The notes beneath the pieces are model-generated. The model was given only the letters and a program-made list of their open reading frames with translations, ran no database searches and was not told the origin of the DNA. Source: JBDKTH01 sp964558295 (lineage in GTDB: Bacteria; Planctomycetota; Planctomycetia; Pirellulales; Thermoguttaceae). From it: a stretch of 22,024 nucleotides of DNA. The stretch spans positions 1-22,024 of the forward strand of contig CAZLDQ010000092.1 in the NCBI GenBank assembly GCA_964558295.1, in the 5' to 3' direction. Below are positions 1-7,316 of the stretch, piece after piece. The translations under genes were made by a program, and so were the position numbers. Numbering within the stretch: position 1 is the first letter of the stretch; every line of letters starts with the position of its first letter.

Positions 1-1
1 C

Positions 2-538
2 CTGATTACCACGATCACCGAATTCCTCGACAGCCACCTTCCGCCCCTACCCCCGCGCCCCGCGCCACCGCCTCCCGCCCCACGTCCTTCTTCCGAAGCG
101 GCTCCCACCGCCTCGCCGTTCCAACGCGACGAATTGCTCGAACACTGCCTGGGCGATACCCACTTCTGTTCGGAGATCCTCAAAACGTTCGCCGATCGGG
201 CCGAACGCCAAAGGGCCGAGTTGGACGAAGCGTTCGCTGCCGGCGACCTGGCGGCTCTCGTCCGGCACGCTCATGCCATCAAAGGGGTCGCCGCCAATTT
301 GGCCGCCGAACCGCTCCGCCAACGGGCCTGTCAACTCGAACAACTCGGCCGAGCCGGCGACGCCTCACAGATCGCTCCCGCAATCGAGCAACTCCACCGC
401 GAACTCAACCGCTGTCTGGCCGACCTCCCCCGCCTGCTGGCCGAACTGAACGCTCCCCAAGTCACCAGCGGCGTCAGTCCCTATGGCGTCTGGGGCGCGT
501 TGGGCACCAGTGCCGGCGGCGAAGTGGTCAAAGAGTAA
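2..538 (+). CDS. Hpt domain protein, C-terminal part (5' end outside window)
   Basis: The frame is open from the window edge, so the start lies upstream; 178 residues are visible. The first residues look like the last helix of a receiver domain. A Pro/Ala-rich linker follows (visible residues about 13-35), then a histidine-phosphotransfer four-helix bundle. The phospho-accepting His is in the motif HAIKG (His codon at 272-274), followed by the typical small-residue stretch VAANLAA. This suggests the end of a hybrid sensor kinase or a receiver-Hpt protein that passes phosphate to a response regulator in the cytoplasm. The oddity is the last 26 or so residues. From APQVTSG onward they are not Hpt sequence but match the C-terminal tail of the DUF1559 protein encoded at 1425-2471, with 54 bp identical DNA. 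The Hpt assignment is firm; the origin of the tail is inferred. Confidence 0.85.
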   Translation: MITTITEFLDSHLPPLPPRPAPPPPAPRPSSEAAPTASPFQRDELLEHCLGDTHFCSEILKTFADRAERQRAELDEAFAAGDLAALVRHAHAIKGVAANLAAEPLRQRACQLEQLGRAGDASQIAPAIEQLHRELNRCLADLPRLLAELNAPQVTSGVSPYGVWGALGTSAGGEVVKE

Positions 539-567
539 CCTCGCCGATCACGGCTCCAAAGAAAGCT

Positions 568-594
568 ACGGGGACGCTGCGGCGTCCCCGTTTT
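568..594 (+). terminator. Rho-independent terminator after the Hpt gene
   Basis: A 9-bp perfect stem CGGGGACGC/GCGTCCCCG (569-577 with 582-590) has a 4-base loop and is followed by TTTT, 30 bp after the stop codon. It resembles the terminator at 2503-2530 after the DUF1559 gene, with the same stem sequence, which suggests both 3' ends share an origin. Confidence 0.85.
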
Positions 595-622
595 GTCCTC
601 TTTGCCACACGAACGGGCCGGC

Positions 623-1078
623 TCACTTCAGTTCAAAAGAAAACTCGTTGGGGGCACCCTCCTTCACCGTGGCCGACAGACCGGAAGTCGCAGGAGTCTT
701 ATACGTCGGCGGCAACAGGTCGGTCGTCTTTGAAGAGGGCGGGGGCGCCCCCGTGTTCACCGGTTCGGAACTGGCCGGCCCTCCTTCGGTGACCGTCTTG
801 GAGATGGTCACCGTATATGCGCCGGGCTGGGCGCCGTCATCGACGTCAAATGTGCTGAGCTTGAACGCGCCCGCTGCGTCCGTGGTGCCAAACGCCGGAC
901 TCTGCCCTTGGGTCTGTGGAACAAACGTCACATGCGCCCCTTCCACCGGCTTGCCCTGGTAAACGACCTTCCCCGTGACCGGAACGCGCCTCGGACGATC
1001 CCCATCGCCCGAAGAGCACCCTATCAGAACGAGTAGGGCAAGCAGACCACCTGACCATCCCCATCGAGAGCGAACCAT
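623..1078 (-). CDS. Small lipoprotein with transthyretin-like / carboxypeptidase-regulatory-like fold
   Basis: This is a 151-residue lipoprotein. The ATG at 1078 is chosen because GGAGG sits 7 bases upstream and the product then begins with a short signal peptide ending in the lipobox LIGC (Cys21). The mature part has the pattern VTGKVVYQGKPVEGAHVTFVP, typical of the small beta-sandwich regulatory-like domain (residues about 30-105), and ends in NEFSFELK. Such lipoproteins commonly sit beside DUF1559 genes in planctomycetes, and the product at 2677-3081 has a similar ending (NEFRFEL). Their biochemical role is unknown to me. The gene converges on the Hpt gene and is divergent from the DUF1559 gene at 1425, with a 346-bp gap between. 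The lipoprotein call is firm; the function is not. Confidence 0.85.
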   Translation of the reverse strand: MVRSRWGWSGGLLALLVLIGCSSGDGDRPRRVPVTGKVVYQGKPVEGAHVTFVPQTQGQSPAFGTTDAAGAFKLSTFDVDDGAQPGAYTVTISKTVTEGGPASSEPVNTGAPPPSSKTTDLLPPTYKTPATSGLSATVKEGAPNEFSFELK

Positions 1079-1424
1079 TTGGCATCCTCCACAGAGTGAC
1101 TTTGCCTCAACTGCAATTCTAAGGGACCCCCCCATCGATTGCGGAAAACGGCTGGAGACTGCCCTTTTCCGGGACCATCATAGTCCCTTCCCGCATCGCT
1201 GGTCAATCGTCACGGCGCGGGGAGTTCCCGAGTCTTGAGCGGACACGCCACCTATTGGCGGCATCTTGACACCCTAGCAAGGCACCCCCTCTAAAAACAT
1301 CTCCCAAATAGTTGTTGCAATCTCTGCCGGCATCTAGTACAAGAGAGGGAGAGGCCCGGTCAGAGACGAGAGGCAAGGATCGGTGGCTTTTGTTCTCTTG
1401 CTCTATTGTTAAGGAATCGTTCTC
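1079..1424. other. Divergent intergenic region between lipoprotein and DUF1559 gene
   Basis: This 346-bp gap must hold the start signals of both flanking genes. I see no confident sigma-70 promoter. A short inverted repeat GGGAC-7-GTCCC lies at 1171-1187. A weak pair TTGTTG...TAGTAC with 17 bp spacing lies near 1313-1341 and is not strong enough to call. No convincing small gene is present. Confidence 0.5.
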
Positions 1425-2471
1425 ATGAATCGTTCTTTGAGCCGGCGTGCATTCACGCTCGTTGAACTGTTGGTGGTCATCGCCATCATCGGCATCTTGA
1501 TCGCCCTGTTGTTGCCTGCGGTTCAGGCTGCCCGCGAAGCGGCCCGCCGCTCCCAGTGCACCAACCACCTGAAGCAGCTCGGGTTGGCGCTGCACAACTA
1601 CCACGACACGTTTGGCTGCTTCACGTTCCGGCAAGGGGGAACCACCCAAGGCAGTAGCGACTACAATTGGGGGCGCCGCAGTGGCTTTGTCGGGCTCTTG
1701 CCCTTTATGGAACAAGCCCCTCTGTATCAAAAGATCTCCGGTGCCTTGACGGAAAACGGTACCACGTATCATGCGTGGGGACCGGCCCCGTGGGATGGCA
1801 ACTACACGCCCTGGAAAGCCCAGGTGCCAACCCTGCTGTGCCCGTCCGACCCGCGCGGCACCAAGGGCTCCAGCGACACGGGACGCACGAACTATCGCTT
1901 CTGCATGGGCGACACGATCAACGACAACACGGGCTCCTCGAACAATCGGGGCCTGTTTGCCTACATCTCCGTAAGCCGCTTCCGCGACGTCACCGACGGT
2001 ACGAGCAACACGCTCGCCATGAGCGAACGGGGGATCGGCTCAGGCGCCGGCCAGAAGATCCTTAGCGGAGTCGCAACGGGGATCGCCAGCGTCGACACGA
2101 ATCCCACGCTTTGCCTCAATACCCGCGGCTCGAATGGCGAGTATAAATCGGGTGTTTCCACCCGGGACGGAAGCGGAACACGCTGGTGCGACGGGGTTCC
2201 CCTCTACACGGGCTTCACCACCGTGCTCGCTCCCAATGCGCCCAGTTGCATGTATGACACCAACTGGGACGGCAACTGGGGGATTTTCTCCCCAACCAGC
2301 TATCATCCCGGCGGGGTCAACGGCGTGATGGCCGACGGCGCGGTTCGCTTCTTCAGCGAGACGATCAACGCCGGCAACCCGGCGGCGTCCCAAGTCACCA
2401 GCGGCGTCAGTCCCTATGGCGTCTGGGGCGCGTTGGGCACCAAGGCCGGCGGCGAAGTGGTCAACGAATAG
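1425..2471 (+). CDS. DUF1559 protein with type IV pilin-like N-terminus
   Basis: This 348-residue protein belongs to the DUF1559 family, which is greatly expanded in planctomycetes. The N-terminus is a prepilin-type methylation/cleavage signal, RRA|FTLVELLVVIAIIGILIALLLP, with Glu at position 5 of the mature form and a single hydrophobic helix (residues about 10-31). It is followed by AVQAAREAARRSQCTNHLKQLG. The -1 residue is Ala instead of the usual Gly, which should still permit cleavage. The C-terminal H-X9-DG motif is present (His294, Asp304-Gly305). The ATG at 1425 follows AAGGAA by 8 bases. The product is probably a pseudopilin-like protein held at the inner membrane or assembled outside; its role is unproven. 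The last 23 residues (VTSGVSPYGVWGALGT and onward) recur at the end of the Hpt gene at 2-538. Confidence 0.93.
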   Translation: MNRSLSRRAFTLVELLVVIAIIGILIALLLPAVQAAREAARRSQCTNHLKQLGLALHNYHDTFGCFTFRQGGTTQGSSDYNWGRRSGFVGLLPFMEQAPLYQKISGALTENGTTYHAWGPAPWDGNYTPWKAQVPTLLCPSDPRGTKGSSDTGRTNYRFCMGDTINDNTGSSNNRGLFAYISVSRFRDVTDGTSNTLAMSERGIGSGAGQKILSGVATGIASVDTNPTLCLNTRGSNGEYKSGVSTRDGSGTRWCDGVPLYTGFTTVLAPNAPSCMYDTNWDGNWGIFSPTSYHPGGVNGVMADGAVRFFSETINAGNPAASQVTSGVSPYGVWGALGTKAGGEVVNE

Positions 2472-2502
2472 CTCGACCAACCATCATCCGATACCCGAAG
2501 CC

Positions 2503-2530
2503 ACGGGGACGCAAAAGCGTCCCCGTTTTT
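2503..2530 (+). terminator. Rho-independent terminator after DUF1559 gene
   Basis: A perfect 9-bp stem CGGGGACGC/GCGTCCCCG (2504-2512 with 2517-2525), loop AAAA, is followed by TTTTT. It lies 32 bp after the stop codon. The stem sequence is identical to that of the terminator at 568-594. Confidence 0.9.
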
Positions 2531-2676
2531 GTATGCCGAGCATGTTTGACAGTCTGGAGCTGGCATGTTCTCTCCCAACCTGATGGAGGTGAAGGGGGAG
2601 ACAAATGGCACAGGGGAGGGGGAAGTCCCCAGTGCCGCCGGCGAAGGGACCGAATTTCCCTCTTGGCAGACTTAGG

Positions 2677-3081
2677 CTAGCGCGAGGAAAGCTCGAAGCG
2701 GAACTCGTTGGGGCCTTCTTGCGTGACTTTGGCCGTGAGGGTGCTCTCCAGATTGTACTTCGGAGGAATGGTATTCCTTTGGATTGCCGTGGCCATCGGA
2801 TCATCCGCCTTGGGCGGGAGCGTCTCGTAGGAGCAAATCTCTACGCGCCGGTCGCCGACCTGGGCCTTCCCTTCGAACTGGCCGTCCTTGATCTCGGCGT
2901 TGTCGAGGGCTCCCGTTTGAACCGTCTTGAAGTAGATCACCCCAGAGGCTAGCGGTTTGCCATCAAGCGTCACGGTACCACGGACGGGGAACCGTTGCGG
3001 CTCCGGCAAGCCCGAGGCCTGATGGCAGCCGGCCAGAAGGAGGCAAAGGATTCCGAGCGCAAGCATGTTCAGCAGTCGCAT
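2677..3081 (-). CDS. Small lipoprotein encoded with a DUF1559 gene
   Basis: This 134-residue lipoprotein has the signal peptide MRLLNMLALGILCLLLAGC, with lipobox LAGC and Cys19. The mature domain begins FPVRGTVTLDGKPLASGVIYF, the same small beta-sandwich pattern as the product at 623-1078, and ends NEFRFELSSR. It starts 13 bp after the stop codon of the upstream DUF1559 gene on the same strand, so the two are almost certainly co-transcribed. The pairing of a DUF1559 protein with a small outer lipoprotein is recurrent in planctomycetes and suggests a shared surface role, but the biochemical function is not established. It converges on the DUF1559 gene at 1425-2471. Confidence 0.85.
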   Translation of the reverse strand: MRLLNMLALGILCLLLAGCHQASGLPEPQRFPVRGTVTLDGKPLASGVIYFKTVQTGALDNAEIKDGQFEGKAQVGDRRVEICSYETLPPKADDPMATAIQRNTIPPKYNLESTLTAKVTQEGPNEFRFELSSR

Positions 3082-3094
3082 GGATTCACTCCTT

Positions 3095-4129
3095 TCAGAA
3101 ATCGCTCACCGGCTTGCCATCATCGCGGGTGGCCAACTTGGCAAGCGTTTCCAAGGTGATGGTCTCGGAGAGGAAACGGACAGAACCGTCGGCCACCAGC
3201 ACGTTGACCCCGCCAGGATGGGTTGAGTTGAGCGGCAGGTTGTTTGCACAGTCGCCACACACGCCTGTGGCAGAACAGGAGCCGGTCCAGTTGTTTTTCT
3301 TCAGATTGATTGGGTAGCGAATCGTGTCCAGATTCCACACGGCGCTGCCCGTGAAGCTCGGCACGAGAACGTTGCTATCGGTGCCAATGGCCCAACCCCA
3401 GGTCTGACAGGCTCGCCAGTCGTTTTTTGTCTCGTTGGAGGAACCAGAATAAATGTAGTCGCCGTCCTCGCTGATGGCGATGACATTGCTGGAACCGTCG
3501 GTGATGTCCGCAAACCGAAGCTTGCCATTGATGATCATCACGCCCCCGCCCCCCACATGGCCAGAACGGTTGACTTGGACCACTCGCGATTCGGTATAGC
3601 CGGGAATCAATCCGTTGTCAGCCCCAGAGATCCCCACATAATGGGGCGCCATGCGATAGTAGGTCACGCCGGAAACATTGCTGCCCGTGCATTTAGCCCA
3701 CTGGGTGGGAAGCGGCGAGGAGGGACAGGCAAAAGCCGGGATCACGACGCCGCTCTGCGCCTCCATGTTGTTGGCATTAAAAACGCCCGAATTGTTGCCC
3801 GAGAACTGCCACTTGTCGTAGAGGACCTTCTGCTCGATGAACGGCAGGATGTAGACCATCCAGGAACTGCCATAGCCGGCCCCGGTCGTGAGGGTCCCGA
3901 AGGGCGTCTGGTCATTGGCCGCTCCGGGCGGGAAGCGGTTGTAGGTGTCGTGGTGGTTGTGCAGGCCCAGGCCAAGCTGTTTAAGGTTGTTCGTGCACTG
4001 GCTACGGCGTGCGGCCTCCCGCGCGGCCTGGACGGCCGGCAGCAGCAGGGCAATCAAGATGCCGATGATGGCAATCACCACGAGAAGTTCCACGAGAGTA
4101 AAGCCCTTGGTTCCCTGTAATCTCCGCAT
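3095..4129 (-). CDS. DUF1559 protein with type IV pilin-like N-terminus (second copy)
   Basis: This is a 344-residue DUF1559 protein. The ATG at 4129 is chosen because GGGAGGGAG lies just upstream and because the product then starts MRRLQGTKG|FTLVELLVV, a standard prepilin cleavage site with Gly at -1 and Glu at +5. One hydrophobic helix is followed by the family signature AVQAAREAARRSQCTNNLKQLG. The C-terminal H-X9-DG motif is intact (His304, Asp314-Gly315). Unlike the copy at 1425, it lacks the VSPYGVWGALG tail and ends ETLAKLATRDDGKPVSDF, so the two are diverged paralogs. It is the first gene of an operon with the lipoprotein at 2677-3081. It lies downstream of the sigma/FecR pair on the same strand, with a heptamer repeat in between. 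Confidence 0.93.
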   Translation of the reverse strand: MRRLQGTKGFTLVELLVVIAIIGILIALLLPAVQAAREAARRSQCTNNLKQLGLGLHNHHDTYNRFPPGAANDQTPFGTLTTGAGYGSSWMVYILPFIEQKVLYDKWQFSGNNSGVFNANNMEAQSGVVIPAFACPSSPLPTQWAKCTGSNVSGVTYYRMAPHYVGISGADNGLIPGYTESRVVQVNRSGHVGGGGVMIINGKLRFADITDGSSNVIAISEDGDYIYSGSSNETKNDWRACQTWGWAIGTDSNVLVPSFTGSAVWNLDTIRYPINLKKNNWTGSCSATGVCGDCANNLPLNSTHPGGVNVLVADGSVRFLSETITLETLAKLATRDDGKPVSDF

Positions 4130-4268
4130 GTCACTCCCTCCCAGAAGAAAAGTATGAATGGCAACGACTCCCGCCGGCGCTTCCAAACCAAGGACCGCTC
4201 CGGCACGTTACGCGATCACATCCTCCATTCAGCCCCAAGCCGCGGTTGTATCCGCCCGATTCTCTCAC

Positions 4269-4324
4269 TGTGTACTGTGTACTGTGTACTGTGTACTGTG
4301 TACTGTGTACTGTGTACTGTGTAC
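4269..4324. repeat. Heptanucleotide tandem repeat, 8 copies of TGTGTAC
   Basis: Eight perfect copies of the 7-bp unit TGTGTAC (GTACACA on the other strand) fill 56 bp without a single mismatch. The array lies 140 bp upstream of the DUF1559 start at 4129 and 88 bp beyond the stop codon of the FecR/LamG gene. It therefore sits in the probable leader or promoter region of the DUF1559-lipoprotein operon. An inverted repeat (GCGAGGC/GCCTCGC, 4344-4371) lies next to it and may be part of the end of the upstream gene, although it has no T-run. Confidence 0.97.
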
Positions 4325-4412
4325 GAAAACAGTGCCGCCTGGCGCGAGGCACCCACTCTGGCGGGCCTCGCAAGCTCGGCCACGCCCTACCCGTTTTGGT
4401 CGTCAAAGGCCA

Positions 4413-6197
4413 TTAGCGGTTCTCTGTATCCTTACCTCTTCCTGCTTCAAACATCCGGTGAATTTCGTTGGGGGCCAGCGAACGTGCAAACACGGCCAGT
4501 TCGTCGATCTGGCCGTGCAGATTCCGGCTCCCCTGGGTCTGCCCGCCATTGTGCGTTGTCCAACGGCCGATCGAAGCGGCGCCGATACGGATCGTCTGGC
4601 CATCCTCGATCACGGCCTTTGCCGTGCTGACCTGCCGGCCGTCGCAGAAGAACGTGATGTCCCCGGTCGTCTGATCGTAGACCACGGCGAGGTGGGTCCA
4701 GCGGCCCATGCGGTCGACGTCGAACAGACGCGGCGAGAGATTGTGCCGTCGGTCTTGTCCCTCGGCGGTCCCGCCTTTCTGAAGGAAGTCGCAGCACATC
4801 TGTCCTGCTTGGGTCAATTGCCACTGCAATCCGCCCTGCTCGTTGGCATCGCTCATTAGCAAAGCAGACGGCTCGTCGCCGAGGGAATCGAGGCGGACCC
4901 AGGCGGCCAACGTCAGGTCGCGAATCGTCTCGGGCAGCCGAAGCTCGACGTAGTCGTCCGGCCCGTTGAACTGTAGGGCATCCTTGCCTGGCCAGCGGCC
5001 CTCGGTCCAGACCGCCCCGTTGATCTTGCCGTGGCGCAAGGCATTGCTCCCCTGTGCCGAGTTGGTCAACACGGACGGAGAGCCGGCGTGTTTCTGGAAG
5101 TCGTAGTAGGCCAGCAGGGCCGGATCGCGGTGGAGATCCTGGCTGTGAGCCTGCCAGCGGCCGAAAGGGGACAGTTGTTCTTGCCGCACGAACTTGTGGG
5201 GTTGCGCTGCACCGCACGGGATGATTACCACGGAGTGTTTGTGTTTCGGGTTTGGTTCGACCCGGAACGCCTGGTTCTGCTTCACGACAAAGGCGACCGG
5301 TTCGCCGCTTTCGGCCGCGGCCACGAGTTTGACCGCGCCGCGGAAGACGTGGGAGGTGGTCTCGTGCATCTGACCCACTTCGATTCCAAACTCGGTTCCC
5401 AAGTCGACGACTTTGACCGTTGGCGTGGAGACGGCAAAGCCCCGGGCGTTTGCTCCCGTGACCTTTCCGGTCATCTTGCCCGAGGCGAGAAAGCCGCTGT
5501 TTTCGGAACGGATTTCATAGGTAACCGGCCCTTGGAGAACGACGGTCGCTCCCGTGTCATAGCGGATCTCCAAAAGACCCGCGGCCAAATCGATCTTCTG
5601 GCCGATCGCCACCCGGTCATAGAAACTCAGGGGCGGCGACTGGGCGTCCCATCGGCAGTCGGCCAGATTCGTGACACGAGCGACAGCCTTGGTCGCCTGC
5701 AAACCATTCTTCGGGGCGACGTGGCCCGAGAACGAAAGCATCCCCAGAAGCATGACGAAGAAAAGGACCGAACCGGCCATCTCGACGATTCGCTCCGCCC
5801 TCCACCATCGCGACAGGATGGACTCCGTCGGGCCGGCGTTGTCCGACGCTTCGTCGACGAACACATACGGCGGGAAAGACTCGGGCGGTGGGGGGGGTGG
5901 CTCTTCGGCCACGGAGTAAATCCAGTCGTCGTCGAGATCGGGAGTGTCTGTAGCCTGCTCCGTCGCAGCCATGCTTGGTTGCGCCTGCGGTTGCGAAGCC
6001 GGGGGGGCTTTGTGAAGGTGCCGGTCCGAATAGAGTTGCAGGTCGACCCCCACACTGCAAAGGTAGAACATCCGCGCGTCTTCGCTCACACTGAGCAGAT
6101 ACTGCAAGCGGTCGAACTGTTCGGCCGTCGCCGAGTCGGCCAGATATTGGGCGACGAGTTGCGACAGCTCACGTTCCAACTCGTTGTCGATGGTCAT
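4413..6197 (-). CDS. FecR/LamG membrane protein, probable anti-sigma factor partner
   Basis: This 594-residue protein has the layout usual for planctomycete sigma-linked FecR proteins. Residues 1-60 form a short helical cytoplasmic domain, likely the sigma-binding part. A Pro-rich stretch follows (about 63-110), then one transmembrane helix (about 137-157). A FecR domain comes next (about 190-295, with GFAVSTPTVKVVDLGTEFGI). A LamG/concanavalin-like domain follows (about 361-585, with LQFNGPDDYVEL and WTHLAVVYD) and probably binds a carbohydrate or another surface ligand outside the membrane. The ATG at 6197 is preferred over the TTG two codons earlier because GAGGGAG is 8 bases upstream of it. 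Its start lies 2 bp after the sigma factor stop, implying coupled translation. Whether it inhibits or activates the sigma factor cannot be read from sequence. Confidence 0.88.
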   Translation of the reverse strand: MTIDNELERELSQLVAQYLADSATAEQFDRLQYLLSVSEDARMFYLCSVGVDLQLYSDRHLHKAPPASQPQAQPSMAATEQATDTPDLDDDWIYSVAEEPPPPPPESFPPYVFVDEASDNAGPTESILSRWWRAERIVEMAGSVLFFVMLLGMLSFSGHVAPKNGLQATKAVARVTNLADCRWDAQSPPLSFYDRVAIGQKIDLAAGLLEIRYDTGATVVLQGPVTYEIRSENSGFLASGKMTGKVTGANARGFAVSTPTVKVVDLGTEFGIEVGQMHETTSHVFRGAVKLVAAAESGEPVAFVVKQNQAFRVEPNPKHKHSVVIIPCGAAQPHKFVRQEQLSPFGRWQAHSQDLHRDPALLAYYDFQKHAGSPSVLTNSAQGSNALRHGKINGAVWTEGRWPGKDALQFNGPDDYVELRLPETIRDLTLAAWVRLDSLGDEPSALLMSDANEQGGLQWQLTQAGQMCCDFLQKGGTAEGQDRRHNLSPRLFDVDRMGRWTHLAVVYDQTTGDITFFCDGRQVSTAKAVIEDGQTIRIGAASIGRWTTHNGGQTQGSRNLHGQIDELAVFARSLAPNEIHRMFEAGRGKDTENR

Positions 6198-6199
6198 TC

Positions 6200-6748
6200 T
6201 CAAGACTCCCTCGCAATAGCTCGGTCAACGCACCGGCGAAGCGACTTGCGAATGCGAGCCAGCGCACTCTGGATCGTGTTGACCGGCCGAGACAGTTCTT
6301 GGGCCACCTCACCCGCCGTCTTCTTGCTTTCGCCGTAGTAGCATTCGACAATTTGGCGATCCCGTTCCGCCAATTTCGCCACGCAGCCTCGCAAAGCCAA
6401 ACGCCGGCTCTCCAACAGGTCATTGTGGGCAAGCTGGGTCTCGGACAGCTTCTCCAACACCACCTCGCTGAACACGAACCGCCGGCGCCGCTGGAGCTTG
6501 CGAAAGTTGAGCACATTGCGATAGGCAATCGCCGATGCCCAAGCGAAAAAATCCCGCGAGGGATCGTAGTGGCCAATCTTCTGCCGCAACACGATGCTCG
6601 TCTGTTGCAAAACCTCCTCCGCATCATCCCAATGAGGAAGCATGGCACCGATATACAGAAACAGCCTCTGCCGATGTGCACTGAACAGGCGCACAAACTC
6701 CTCGTCTTGAGTTGCCTCAAGGCTGCATTTGGACCGATCAGGATTCAT
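6200..6748 (-). CDS. ECF-type RNA polymerase sigma factor
   Basis: This 182-residue sigma-70 family protein has region 2 at about residues 18-85 (DDAEEVLQQTSIVLRQ and FFAWASAIAYRNVLNFRK). Region 4 is at about 115-175, with the helix-turn-helix GEVAQELSRPVNTIQSALAR. Regions 1 and 3 are absent, as in extracytoplasmic-function factors. The sequence resembles the planctomycete/verrucomicrobial subgroup whose genes are followed by FecR or LamG proteins, and here the FecR/LamG gene follows after 2 bp. The ATG at 6748 has no clear ribosome binding site. I see no confident promoter; autoregulation by its own product would be usual for such pairs but is inferred. The adjacent DUF1559-lipoprotein operon is a possible target. 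Confidence 0.9.
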   Translation of the reverse strand: MNPDRSKCSLEATQDEEFVRLFSAHRQRLFLYIGAMLPHWDDAEEVLQQTSIVLRQKIGHYDPSRDFFAWASAIAYRNVLNFRKLQRRRRFVFSEVVLEKLSETQLAHNDLLESRRLALRGCVAKLAERDRQIVECYYGESKKTAGEVAQELSRPVNTIQSALARIRKSLRRCVDRAIARES

Positions 6749-6917
6749 CGACCGACAAGAGTTTTAGTCCAGCGATATTGAAAAGGAAGACAAAAACTCA
6801 TGCTAGTAGTTATTGGCAAGCAGTTGACGATCTTGGTGGGACAAAATGGGAAGAAAACCGAAATCCACGCCAAATCGACGGGGACCGCCGATTCCTTATA
6901 TGCTAATTGGGGGGGCA

Positions 6918-7316
6918 GGAGAAAGTTAGGCCGCTCCGCCAGGCGGTGCGTCTGCCTGCGGGCGAGGGGCACGCGAAGGCGTGCGGATACTGAGGACTAT
7001 GGAGACGCCATCGGTCGTTGGCTGAGAGTGGCCAAAAACTTTGCTCGCAACCGGCCCTTGGCTTTGCTAAGCTCCATGAAGACTCAAAACCTGGGGTGCC
7101 CAGGCGGAAAGGAGACTAGCAATGCAACGCCCACCGAAAAGGCGAAACACGATCGAGTGCGACGAGCGGCCCTCAGACCGTTCGTCCTCCTGCTCGGCCT
7201 CTCGGCGGCTTGACGCGAGGTTTGCTTCGAGTGCTGCAGACTCGCGGTGCGGCAAACCTCCACCCCATCCCCCGCCAGAAACTTTCCGGCAACGATTCGT
7301 CAGATTCGTTGACGAA
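6918..7316 (+). ncRNA. Candidate structured RNA, no family recognised
   Basis: The 690-bp gap between the sigma and M16 genes holds a run of inverted repeats: 6932-6950 (7 bp with one mismatch), 6969-6984 (GCACGC/GCGTGC, loop GAAG), 7090-7104 (CCTGGG/CCCAGG), 7161-7186 (9 bp, loop of 8) and 7217-7260. The last has an outer GAGGTTTGC/GCAAACCTC stem enclosing an inner CGAGT/ACTCG stem. A further repeat is TTCGTCA/TGACGAA at 7296-7316. AAAGTT at 6922-6927 can pair with AACTTT at 7280-7285, extended by GG/CC across a 2-base bulge, which would close most of the region into one multibranched fold. The 7161-7186 stem contains a G-T pair that works as G-U only in + strand RNA. It does not match RNase P RNA, tmRNA or SRP RNA as I know them. 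Some of this could be chance in GC-rich DNA. Confidence 0.35.

Noticed and set aside
4269..4324. CRISPR array at the heptamer repeat
   Set aside because: The units are 7 bp and directly adjacent with no spacers, and no cas gene is in the window.
5031..6338. 435-aa open frame on the + strand opposite the FecR/LamG and sigma genes
   Set aside because: It is antisense to two clearly coding genes with intact domains, has Arg/His/Asp-rich composition and no domain; it is a by-product of GC-rich codon use.
6800..7213. 137-aa + strand frame in the sigma-M16 gap
   Set aside because: No ribosome binding site at the ATG, no domain, and low-quality composition (GRRKLGRSARRCVCLRARG); it also runs through several hairpins.
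6918..7287. RNase P RNA as an explanation for the structured gap
   Set aside because: GGAGAAAGTT and CAGAAACTTTCCGGC look superficially like the P4 strands, but the conserved bulged-U helix (AAGUCCGGG with CCCGGCUU) and other core motifs are absent.
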